10,576 nt of DNA. Origin: an archaeon (GTDB lineage: Archaea > Nanobdellota > Nanobdellia > Woesearchaeales > JAHJEM01). This document shows, in pieces, positions 4,356-10,576 of this stretch (position 1 is the first letter of the stretch; the number at the start of each line of letters is the position of its first letter). The translations under genes were made by a program, and so were the position numbers. The notes under the pieces are model-generated. The model had not been told where the DNA came from, ran no database searches, and saw only the letters and a program-made list of their open reading frames with translations. The stretch spans positions 1 to 10,576 of the forward strand of contig JAGVFV010000097.1 in assembly GCA_020057445.1 (NCBI GenBank), read 5' to 3'.

Positions 4356-5423
4356 ATGGCAATCAATAATCAGTATCAAAAAATAGTCCCGTTCATCATA
4401 TTCGTACTAGCATTGCTTCTATTATTCAAACTCATACGGCCCATGATAACAGTCCTATTGGGCAGCATCCTTCTTGCATATATCTCGTATCCCATCTATA
4501 AGAGAATAAACAAAAGAATACCGAAGAAATCCCTCTCCATCATCCTGTCTCTGTTCGTCATACTCATCATCATCTTACTTCCTTTCGCCTTCTTGGCATT
4601 CGAAATTACGCAGCAGGGATATTATTTCTCTAAGTCTTTATCAAATGACATCGAGAAAGGGGCCTTGTTCGGTTTCGGATGCGACAGTGCAGAATCAAAA
4701 GTATGTTCCCTTCTTAACAAGGCAGAAAAATTCAGTCTAGAACGATTGTCGGAGTCCGGTTTTGACATACAACTGAAGAAGTTCATATCGATTTTGGAGG
4801 AGAAAATAACGCGCGCCATCCTGAGCATACCCATCATGATCGCAAAAGTGTTCCTTGCGTTAGTCATAGCCTATTTTATCCTAAAAGAGTGGAAGACCAT
4901 TTTAAAAAAGATAATCGACTTAATTCCCATGAGAACAAAGACAGTAAACCGGATCATCAAGGAATTCGGAAATATTACTCATACGGTGATCTATGCGCAA
5001 TTGCTGGTTGCATTAGTGCAGGGAATCGTCGCAACAATAGGATTTTACATATTCGGCGTCCCTTTTCCGATTATCTTAGGAGTCGTGACTGCCTTCTGCG
5101 CCCTGATCCCCTCTTTCGGGACGGCGATCATCTGGATCCCCGCTTCGCTATTCCTGATCGCAAGCGGCTATTTTTCCCATGATTACTGGATCCTCGGCAA
5201 AGGGCTTGGCCTGTTTGCATACGGCCTTCTGATCATCAGCACCATTGACAACATCCTCCTTGTGAAAATAGTGCACGCAAAAGCCAAGGTAAGCCAAATT
5301 ATCGTCATTATCGGAGTGATCGGCGGCGCGAGCATGTTCGGCTTTGTCGGAATATTTATCGGACCGATTCTATTGCCTCTGCTCTTGACCTATTTTGAGA
5401 CCTTTAAAGAACGGTTTTCATAA
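4356..5423 (+). CDS. AI-2E family (UPF0118) multispan membrane transporter
   Basis: The 355-residue protein has the family's full layout. There are paired N-terminal spans (~10-45 and ~59-83), a soluble segment (~88-150), a span near 155-177, and a C-terminal set of spans from ~205 to 347. Typical motifs are ALIPSFGTAIIWIPA (residues 249-263) and the DNILLVKIVHAKAKVSQIIV block (298-317) followed by GGASMFGFVGIFIGPILLPL. Members include the E. coli autoinducer-2 exporter TqsA and transporters linked to sodium/proton exchange, so the name does not prove signalling; the substrate is unknown here. Length is normal. No clear Shine-Dalgarno site precedes the ATG. It stands downstream of the small envelope protein cluster and has its own leader. 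Confidence 0.85.
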   Translation: MAINNQYQKIVPFIIFVLALLLLFKLIRPMITVLLGSILLAYISYPIYKRINKRIPKKSLSIILSLFVILIIILLPFAFLAFEITQQGYYFSKSLSNDIEKGALFGFGCDSAESKVCSLLNKAEKFSLERLSESGFDIQLKKFISILEEKITRAILSIPIMIAKVFLALVIAYFILKEWKTILKKIIDLIPMRTKTVNRIIKEFGNITHTVIYAQLLVALVQGIVATIGFYIFGVPFPIILGVVTAFCALIPSFGTAIIWIPASLFLIASGYFSHDYWILGKGLGLFAYGLLIISTIDNILLVKIVHAKAKVSQIIVIIGVIGGASMFGFVGIFIGPILLPLLLTYFETFKERFS

Positions 5424-5512
5424 TAGATATTGCCATGTACAGAATACGACCGTTATCACAAACACGAGAGAGATACCGCATCCTGTCCATGAATCCCCCC
5501 TTCGAAGAAAAA

Positions 5513-5521
5513 CTTTATATA
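5513..5521 (+). promoter_or_regulatory. TATA box of the methionine operon
   Basis: CTTTATATA preceded by a purine-rich CGAAGAAAAA (BRE-like) predicts a transcript start near 5543 and a leader of about 24 bases before the GTG at 5567. This is the best core promoter in the window. Confidence 0.65.
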
Positions 5522-5554
5522 GCATCCGCCATTCTCGCATTTACCATTTGGGAA

Positions 5555-5560
5555 AGGTGA
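5555..5560 (+). promoter_or_regulatory. Shine-Dalgarno site for the GTG start of the MetE N-terminal-type gene
   Basis: AGGTGA is six bases before the GTG at 5567, which supports this unusual start codon over later ATG codons. Confidence 0.6.
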
Positions 5561-5566
5561 TCGTTC

Positions 5567-6544
5567 GTGAACATAGGATGCTATCTTACAGGGCCGTTTG
5601 GCCAGTCTCAGGAGTTATACGCTGTCAGGAATGAGGCGAAACGCAAGAGAGGGAGCGAAGAGGCGGTCCAAGAGCAGATAGGGAAGGACACGAAAAGAGT
5701 CATCGCACTCCAAGAGGATGCGGGATTCGACTACATCATCGACCCCCAATTCTCCACGTACTACCTCTTCCAGCCGTTGAACGAACATGTGGAAGGGATA
5801 CGCGCCGGCCCCCAGGAGAACTATTTCAACAACAATGTCTTCTACTGGCGGCCAGTCATCACAGGACCCATCCGCGCCCAGCATGGCTTCACCGAGAAAC
5901 ATCTCGCAAAAGGCCTGCCCGACCAAAAACCCGCGATGGCGATCCTTCCCTCGCCATATACTATCCTTGCGCTCTCTGTGATCTCAGGATACCAGGATAA
6001 GCAAGAGGCAGTCGAAAACATCGCAGAGCTCCTCAAAGAGGAAGCAGAACACCTCGCAAGAAAGGGATTCTTGAGGATCCAATACGACGAGCCAGCCATC
6101 GTCCACAAGCAATCGCTTGGCTCGCTCACCAAAGAAGACATGGAACTCCTCAATCGCGGCATGCGCATCTGCGGGACCATCGCAGGAGCGACAACAGCGC
6201 TCCATACATATTTTGGCGATGCAGGGCCGATCATCAAAGAGCTCGTAAACCTTCCTGTGGATGCGATAGGCATCGACTGCACTGAAACCAGCCTCGACGC
6301 TCTCCTCCAGCACCAATTCCACGAAAAAGAGCTAGTGCTCGGCCTTCTCGACGCGAGAAACACCTATATAGACTCTTCCAAAGTCCTTGCAGACATCGCA
6401 AGGGATGTCTGGAAAAAGACAAGGCCAAAACACCTCTGGATCACGCCAAACACGGCAACAGAATACCGCGGATTCTCACATGGAATACATATCATCAACA
6501 CACTTGGAGAAATCAGGAGGCACATCCATGTTTCCGACCTATGA
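5567..6544 (+). CDS. MetE N-terminal-domain-like subunit (Meth_synt_1 type)
   Basis: The 325-residue protein matches the first TIM-barrel half of cobalamin-independent methionine synthase. Segments include GPFGQSQELYAVRNEAKRK, the AGFDYIIDPQFSTYY block, FYWRPVITGP, FLRIQYDEPAIV (~168-179), TALHTYFGDAG, PVDAIGIDCTE, ELVLGLLDARNTYID and a final LWITPNTATEYRGF. In the catalytic half of MetE the zinc ligands sit in HxC, a Glu, and PDCG. Here the equivalent places read HTY (213-215) and PNTA (294-297), so the zinc site is gone while the DEPA motif is kept. It probably forms the folate-binding or structural partner of the next gene product. Related two-gene MetE arrangements occur in some archaea. 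The GTG start is supported by AGGTGA. The end overlaps the next gene by 17 bases, which suggests coupling. Confidence 0.75.
   Translation: MNIGCYLTGPFGQSQELYAVRNEAKRKRGSEEAVQEQIGKDTKRVIALQEDAGFDYIIDPQFSTYYLFQPLNEHVEGIRAGPQENYFNNNVFYWRPVITGPIRAQHGFTEKHLAKGLPDQKPAMAILPSPYTILALSVISGYQDKQEAVENIAELLKEEAEHLARKGFLRIQYDEPAIVHKQSLGSLTKEDMELLNRGMRICGTIAGATTALHTYFGDAGPIIKELVNLPVDAIGIDCTETSLDALLQHQFHEKELVLGLLDARNTYIDSSKVLADIARDVWKKTRPKHLWITPNTATEYRGFSHGIHIINTLGEIRRHIHVSDL
6515..6520 (+). promoter_or_regulatory. Shine-Dalgarno site that sets the MetE catalytic start
   Basis: AGGAGG lies seven bases before the ATG at 6528, inside the upstream gene. The frame itself is open back to 6387, but that extension is unlike MetE. 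Confidence 0.7.
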
Positions 6545-7706
6545 AGTGGGAAGCCTTCCAAAACTGAACACGAGGATCAAGCTCCTCCGAGGCCAAGCCC
6601 TCGACGGCCAAGACCACTGCGAACTGGAAAACCTTTCGAAGAGGTATTCGCCAGAGGTCCAGGCCATCAGGACGATCGCGCACGAGTCAGAAGGAAGGAA
6701 ACTCACACCAGAAGAGCGAAGCAAAGTCATCGACGCGAACGCGCACCTCAACATCCGCATCCAGGAAATGTCCGGGTTAGACCATGTCTATGATGGAGAG
6801 GCGCGAAGGATAGAGATGTACAGGAACGTCGCACGACAGATAGACGGATTCTCCTCCCTTCCAGAACTCCTCAGGTCACGAGGACCAGACAGCTGGGAAG
6901 CGGCAACCTGCATAAGCCCTCCGCGACTGAAATCTCCTGACAAGCTCCCCATCACCGATGAATTTGCCTATGTCAAGACCCACGCGAAGAAGCACATCAA
7001 GGTACCCATCGACGACCCATACATGATAGCTGTGATGAGCGACAACAGATATTATACCGCCGCCCTCGCAGACCGCTTCAGAAGCAATCCCCGCCAATGG
7101 CGATACGAGGCAAAACGCGCCCTCACGCTCGCCCTTGCTGAGCACGTGATCCTGCCACAGGTCAAAGCAGTCGTAAGCCAAGGGGCAGACTGGATACAGC
7201 TCGACATCCCTGCAGCGACAATCGACATAGAACATATCCCTATCGTGGTCGAAGGAGTCAATGCAGTCGTCAAGAACATTGATGATGTCAAGTTCAGCCT
7301 GCACATGTGCTATCCCCGCCGCGTATCTCTCACAGAAAAGAGCGGCTATGAACTGCTCTTTCCCCATGTGCTCTCCCTTGACGAGCGCATCGACCATTTC
7401 TCACTAGAACTCGCGAACGGCGACCAATATGAAGAAGACCTCAGGCCATTCAGGGAACATGCAGGCGAGAGGAAATTCGAGATCGGCCTTGGCGTCCTTG
7501 ACATCACTCTCGAGCGCCAGGAAAAGAACCGGATGGAAACACCAAAAGAAGTCCGTGAACGCATCCTTCGCGCCGCAGACGCGCTCGGTGATGCGTCACT
7601 CATCTTTGTCGCACCTGACTGCGGCCTTCGGCAGCTCAGCCTTGAACGCTGCATCTCCCTCTACGAAGTCATGGCAGAAGGCGCGAATCTCGCAAGGAAC
7701 GGATAA
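6528..7706 (+). CDS. metE: MetE catalytic-domain methionine synthase subunit
   Basis: This 392-residue protein is the C-terminal catalytic half of cobalamin-independent methionine synthase, which moves a methyl group to homocysteine. It opens with YEVGSLPK and has the four zinc ligands: H259 and C261 in SLHMCYPRR, E294 in HFSLELANGD, and C365 in VAPDCGLRQL. The usual QIDEPA is changed to QLDIPAA (residues 224-230), so the Glu is lost although the homocysteine-binding Asp is kept; the upstream paralog keeps DEPA. It is somewhat longer than typical archaeal core MetE (about 310-345). The start at 6528 has AGGAGG and removes a non-homologous 47-residue extension. Core MetE enzymes without an N-terminal half can use methylcobamide donors; the neighbouring N-terminal-type gene and MetF argue for methyl-tetrahydrofolate here. 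Reaction inferred, not shown. Confidence 0.85.
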   Translation: MFPTYEVGSLPKLNTRIKLLRGQALDGQDHCELENLSKRYSPEVQAIRTIAHESEGRKLTPEERSKVIDANAHLNIRIQEMSGLDHVYDGEARRIEMYRNVARQIDGFSSLPELLRSRGPDSWEAATCISPPRLKSPDKLPITDEFAYVKTHAKKHIKVPIDDPYMIAVMSDNRYYTAALADRFRSNPRQWRYEAKRALTLALAEHVILPQVKAVVSQGADWIQLDIPAATIDIEHIPIVVEGVNAVVKNIDDVKFSLHMCYPRRVSLTEKSGYELLFPHVLSLDERIDHFSLELANGDQYEEDLRPFREHAGERKFEIGLGVLDITLERQEKNRMETPKEVRERILRAADALGDASLIFVAPDCGLRQLSLERCISLYEVMAEGANLARNG

Positions 7707-7708
7707 TC

Positions 7709-8686
7709 ATGCACGTCACCGAACATCTGAAGCACAGGGCAGGAAAGACCTTATTTTCAGTGGAAGTCGTCCCGCCCGACAAGGGAAAAGTGCAGGGCAT
7801 CTTATCGGCCGTCGAGACCCTTGTGGCCTATCGGCCCGCATTCATCAGCGTCACTGCGCATCCTGACCTTGTCTATGTGGAAACAGGAGACCATGGTCCG
7901 ACGGTACGCACCACAAGGCGAGGGCTCAATACACACGCCATCTGCTGGACACTCAGCCAAAAATACGATATCGAAGTCGTTCCCCATGTCATCTGCATCG
8001 GATTCACCAAAAAAGAAACAGAAGACGCCCTGATCGATCTGCATGCCTTTGGCATCGACAACGTGCTCGCCCTCCGAGGAGACCTCGCCTTTCCGCAAGG
8101 ATACACGACCCGACCGACAGAATACCATTACGCGATCGAGCTGGTCCGACAGATTGCAGACATGAACAGAGGGGTCTTCCTGGAGGGACCCCTGCCAGAT
8201 GAGCATACTAATTTCTGCATGGGAATCGCCGGGTATCCTGAAGGCCACCCCCAATCGCCAAACCCATCAAAAGAAATAGATTATCTCAAGGAAAAGATCG
8301 ACGCAGGCGCATCGTACGTCCTCTGCAACATGTTCTTCGACAACACGCATTACTTCCGGTACCAAGAAGCGCTTGCCGCAGCAGGAATCACTGTTCCTGT
8401 ACTCCCCGCACTTAAACCTGTATTTACGCCAAAACAGATAGAAACCATCTCCCAACGATTCCAGGTCAGCATCCCTCCAGCGCTTCGCGACGCCATCCTC
8501 TCCTATGAACAACCCATCGACAGAAAGCGCGCAGGCATCGAGCACATCGTCAAGCAGGCAACAGACCTCATGGACGAACACGTCCCCTGCATCCACTTCT
8601 ACAGCATGGGACGCGCGAACACCCTTGATGACGTCTTCGCCATCCTCCAAGGGAGAGAGGCTGCGAAGAAATACGGGTTGCTGTAA
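7709..8686 (+). CDS. metF: Methylenetetrahydrofolate reductase family protein
   Basis: The 325-residue protein follows the family in order. FSVEVVPP at residues 16-23 carries the catalytic Glu19 (E28 in E. coli). FISVTAHPD comes next, then VPHVICIGFTKKETEDAL and DNVLALRGD (Asp125, equivalent to the flavin-site aspartate), GIAGYPEGHPQSPN, LKEKIDAGASYVLCNMFFDN, and a late IHFYSMGRAN. MTHFR reduces 5,10-methylene- to 5-methyl-tetrahydrofolate, the methyl donor for MetE, using FAD and a reduced cofactor. The gene starts two bases after the MetE stop and is surely in the same operon. Its electron donor cannot be told from sequence, and an archaeal homologue could use a modified folate or pterin. 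It is slightly longer than E. coli MetF (296). Confidence 0.85.
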   Translation: MHVTEHLKHRAGKTLFSVEVVPPDKGKVQGILSAVETLVAYRPAFISVTAHPDLVYVETGDHGPTVRTTRRGLNTHAICWTLSQKYDIEVVPHVICIGFTKKETEDALIDLHAFGIDNVLALRGDLAFPQGYTTRPTEYHYAIELVRQIADMNRGVFLEGPLPDEHTNFCMGIAGYPEGHPQSPNPSKEIDYLKEKIDAGASYVLCNMFFDNTHYFRYQEALAAAGITVPVLPALKPVFTPKQIETISQRFQVSIPPALRDAILSYEQPIDRKRAGIEHIVKQATDLMDEHVPCIHFYSMGRANTLDDVFAILQGREAAKKYGLL

Positions 8687-8711
8687 CTGGGATTCCACAT
8701 CTTCTCGCTGC

Positions 8712-9143
8712 CTATCCGGCCATCTCCTTCCTGAACTCCCTAACGAGCTCTTGATTGGTCTCTGCAGGGATCAGCTTCTTTGCCTCTGGAAATGCAGACT
8801 CCTCTTCCTTCGCATGATGCTCTATGAGGTCAAGCAAGACCTTGAGCTTCGGATGCCACCTCTCGTCGGTATGGTCCATCTGCCGCAGGTCGCCTATTAT
8901 GCCCCTCATGAGCTCATGCTCCTCGTATGATTCCATCATCAGCGGAATCAGCCGCCTGTCCTTACGGAGACGCGGGTAGAACTTCGTCTCTTCGAAAGAA
9001 GCGTGCCTGTCGAGATCCGCGACAGCCGACGTGAACAGCATCTTTGCCTTTCCATTCTCCTTCAGCGCAGACTTCAATGTCATCTCCACCTGCGCATGAT
9101 CTGCCTTCAATAGCGTAAAGATGTCAGTTTTCCTCTTTCGCAT
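8712..9143 (-). CDS. Hemerythrin-like HHE-domain protein
   Basis: The 143-residue protein is a single four-helix hemerythrin-like domain. Candidate iron ligands in order are H16 (LLKADHAQVE), H47 and E51 (DRHASFEETKFYPRL), H76 (EEHELMRGI), and H109/H110 with E114 (LIEHHAKEEESAFPEA). This is the HHE-type arrangement that holds a diiron site. Such proteins bind oxygen or sense or relieve oxidative or nitrosative stress. The frame is open further upstream, but the ATG at 9143 has AGGGTGA six bases before it and is taken as the start. It is convergent with metF, 25 bases apart, and its own promoter lies at 9181-9190, so it is not cotranscribed with the receiver gene. Confidence 0.85.
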   Translation of the reverse strand: MRKRKTDIFTLLKADHAQVEMTLKSALKENGKAKMLFTSAVADLDRHASFEETKFYPRLRKDRRLIPLMMESYEEHELMRGIIGDLRQMDHTDERWHPKLKVLLDLIEHHAKEEESAFPEAKKLIPAETNQELVREFRKEMAG

Positions 9144-9180
9144 GGCGATCACCCTCGGGACGTGCCGTGTAAGTGCGCAT

Positions 9181-9190
9181 CCTTTAAAAA
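9181..9190 (-). promoter_or_regulatory. TATA box of the hemerythrin gene
   Basis: On the minus strand TTTTTAAAGG is centred about 26 bases before an expected transcript start near 9160; the AGGGTGA ribosome site at 9149-9155 follows. A short inverted repeat TTAAC-AATA-GTTAA (9204-9217) lies just upstream and could be a regulator site. Confidence 0.5.
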
Positions 9191-9277
9191 CCTTTGTCAC
9201 CAGTTAACAATAGTTAATTCATCTTGCTCGTAGTGCGCTCCCCGGACGTGCCTGCTTCCGACAAAGGTGCGACTCCC

Positions 9278-9664
9278 TCACTTTCGCGTGATCTTCGAAA
9301 TCCGCTCCACAAGGTCTTCCTTCGTGAACGGCTTCAGGATATAATCGGAGATCCCCAGCTTCTTCAATTCGGACAAGTGTTCATTGGAAATGGGAAGACA
9401 GCTGATGAATGCAAAAGACGTATTCTTCCGCTTCTCTTTCAGCCTATTAAATACATCCCAGCCCGTCATGTCGGGAAGGATGATATCCAACAAGAAAATG
9501 TCATAATGATTCTCTGATTTCATCAAAGCATCCTTTCCACATGATGCAAGTTCCACCTCAAAGCCGTTATTTGAAAGAAGCGCCTGGACTGCCATTGCAG
9601 TATCCAGATTATCTTCCACATACAAAATCTTCTTCATTCCCCTTTTGGAATCTTGCTTCTTCAT
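9278..9664 (-). CDS. Stand-alone receiver-domain response regulator
   Basis: The 128-residue protein is a complete CheY-like receiver and nothing more. The acidic pair E17-D18 is in YVEDN, the phospho-acceptor is D60 in FLLDIILPDMTGWD, the conserved hydroxyl is S88 in FISCLP, and K111 is in YILKPF. It would be phosphorylated by a histidine kinase encoded elsewhere and act by protein contact, since no output domain is present. The ATG at 9664 is preferred because a TATA-like element on the minus strand predicts a transcript start near 9667. The alternative ATG at 9637 has only a GGGGA immediately before it. The divergent neighbour is a Ser/Thr kinase gene, a tempting but unproven functional link. 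Confidence 0.85.
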   Translation of the reverse strand: MKKQDSKRGMKKILYVEDNLDTAMAVQALLSNNGFEVELASCGKDALMKSENHYDIFLLDIILPDMTGWDVFNRLKEKRKNTSFAFISCLPISNEHLSELKKLGISDYILKPFTKEDLVERISKITRK

Positions 9665-9688
9665 GTTCTCGCTTATTCGTATTGCATT

Positions 9689-9699
9689 GCTATATCATT
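9689..9699 (-). promoter_or_regulatory. TATA-like element of the receiver gene
   Basis: On the minus strand AATGATATAGC lies about 26 bases before position 9667, consistent with an almost leaderless transcript starting at the ATG at 9664. Confidence 0.4.
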
Positions 9700-9758
9700 A
9701 CTCCATGCATACTGGTTATAGTGGTTATTTTCTCATTCGCAGGATAACAGGTTGACGA

Positions 9759-9774
9759 TGCGAAACTTTTCGCA
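9759..9774. promoter_or_regulatory. Inverted repeat upstream of the kinase promoter
   Basis: TGCGAAACTTTTCGCA has perfect 7-base arms around CT and ends about five bases before the TATA element of the kinase gene, overlapping the BRE region. An operator is likely. Confidence 0.45.
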
Positions 9775-9778
9775 CAAT

Positions 9779-9789
9779 CTTTTTTAAGC
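9779..9789 (+). promoter_or_regulatory. TATA element of the kinase gene
   Basis: The AT-rich run CTTTTTTTAAG is centred about 26 bases before the ATG at 9811. No Shine-Dalgarno sequence lies between, so the transcript is probably leaderless. Confidence 0.45.
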
Positions 9790-9810
9790 CCTCTGCATTC
9801 TGCGTCTCCT

Positions 9811-10576
9811 ATGGACCGCATGCAAGAAGAAATCCCTTCGGACATAATCGCTGCCTTTCCAGATTATGCTTTTGAGAGGCAGATGGGAAAGGGAAGCTAT
9901 GGTTCTGTCTACTTAGTTAGACCGCGTCGACTTAAAAGGCTGGAGGTCATGAAGGTCCTCAACAAGAAGGTCGGCAAAGCGGACCGATCACTGCTCGAAG
10001 AAGAAGCGGCCATCATCTCCTCCTTGTCTGATCCTGCATCTCCAAAACACCGCGGCATCCCCGAACTCTACTCCATCCTGGAAAACAAAGGCATCATCGC
10101 ATTCACCTCAGAGTACATAGACGGCAAGAGCCTGTCTGCGATAATAAAGGAGACCTACCTTTCAGGAAATGCCATTTCCAAGACCGCTGCCCTTTCCATC
10201 ATAAAACAGGTCGCCTCTGCTCTCCGATACGCCCATGAGCACAACGTCATCCATCGCGACATCAAGCCGGAAAATGTCATCATCAACAAGAATGACCGTG
10301 TACAGGTCATCGATTTTGGCATCGCCCAAATGACGAAAAAGCTCGAAGACCAAGCAAAAGGGACAATACCCTACATGCCTCTTGAGCAGATAGTGGGCGG
10401 AGGCGATGAACGTGTCGACATCTATGCCCTCAGCGTCCTTTTCTTCGAGCTATTGACTGGCGTTGTCCCCTGGAAGGGCAATGATTCTCTCGAAAGCATC
10501 ATGAGACAGAAGAATTCTGCTGATCTGTTCATCCCGAGCGAGGCAAAAATCGACCAAGGGCTCGAATACATAATCA
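9811..10576 (+). CDS. Hanks-type Ser/Thr protein kinase, 5' part
   Basis: The first 255 residues of a protein that continues past the window. All kinase motifs are present and intact: the glycine-rich loop MGKGSYGSV (25-33), the ATP-anchoring Lys in VMKVL (48), a Glu-rich helix C (LLEEEAAI), the catalytic loop HRDIKPENV (148-156), DFG (168-170), the GTIPYMPLEQ activation-segment end (184-193) where the usual APE reads PLE, and DIYALSVLFFELLTG (203-217). It should therefore be an active kinase. What follows the kinase domain (membrane span, sensor repeats) is unseen, so localisation and signal are unknown. Eukaryote-like kinases of this compact type are found in bacteria and some archaea. The gene diverges from the receiver gene across a 146-base region with an inverted repeat. 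Confidence 0.85.
   Translation, partial: MDRMQEEIPSDIIAAFPDYAFERQMGKGSYGSVYLVRPRRLKRLEVMKVLNKKVGKADRSLLEEEAAIISSLSDPASPKHRGIPELYSILENKGIIAFTSEYIDGKSLSAIIKETYLSGNAISKTAALSIIKQVASALRYAHEHNVIHRDIKPENVIINKNDRVQVIDFGIAQMTKKLEDQAKGTIPYMPLEQIVGGGDERVDIYALSVLFFELLTGVVPWKGNDSLESIMRQKNSADLFIPSEAKIDQGLEYII

Noticed and set aside
4313..4369. An 18-residue frame in front of the AI-2E family gene, with GGAGG next to its ATG, that could be a leader peptide.
   Set aside because: The GGAGG abuts the ATG, so the spacing is too short, and the frame overlaps the start of the real gene. Nothing in its composition suggests attenuation.
4356..5423. Reading the AI-2E family gene as evidence of quorum sensing.
   Set aside because: The family is broad and many members have nothing to do with autoinducer-2; no LuxS or Lsr gene is in the window.

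Overview
The window reads as archaeal chromosome. Several genes have an AT-rich TATA element about 24-27 bases before the start codon and no ribosome binding site, the pattern of leaderless archaeal transcripts (Lrp-like regulator, small zinc ribbon, receiver protein, protein kinase). Others have strong GGAGGTGA-type sites. Probable terminators are T-tracts, some with hairpins. Gene content (AbiEi-like and Lrp-like regulators, a two-gene MetE, short intergenic gaps) fits a small-genome archaeon, possibly a DPANN lineage, but the lineage cannot be fixed from this sequence alone.

Left part (1-2670): the C-terminal end of an AbiEi-type regulator, an Lrp/AsnC-type regulator, a 37-residue zinc ribbon, and a tight run of an unknown ~67-residue gene, an overlapping 33-residue gene, and a 373-residue exported protein. 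The last joins an Ig-like extracellular domain, one membrane span and a cytoplasmic helix-hairpin-helix (DUF4332-like) region. It is closed by a hairpin/T-tract.

Middle part (2671-4355): a cluster of very small proteins that I read as an envelope or stress module: a DUF1328-type two-span protein, a 39-residue very basic protein, a 32-residue single-span protein, a YqjE/holin-III-like two-span protein and a YqjD/ElaB (DUF883)-like tail-anchored protein. The gaps are rich in inverted repeats, including two adjacent long stem-loops at 4192-4281. An AI-2E family (UPF0118) multispan membrane protein follows.

Right part (5500-8686): a methionine operon with its own promoter. MetE is divided between two overlapping genes, an N-terminal-type half without the zinc ligands and a catalytic half with all four. 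A MetF-type methylenetetrahydrofolate reductase follows 2 bases later. Together they could make methyl-tetrahydrofolate and pass its methyl group to homocysteine. The end of the window holds, on the minus strand, a hemerythrin-like protein and a stand-alone receiver protein, and, diverging from the receiver, the start of a Hanks-type Ser/Thr protein kinase that runs off the edge. No stretch over 300 bases lacks a gene. No tRNA, rRNA, transposase or CRISPR array was seen.
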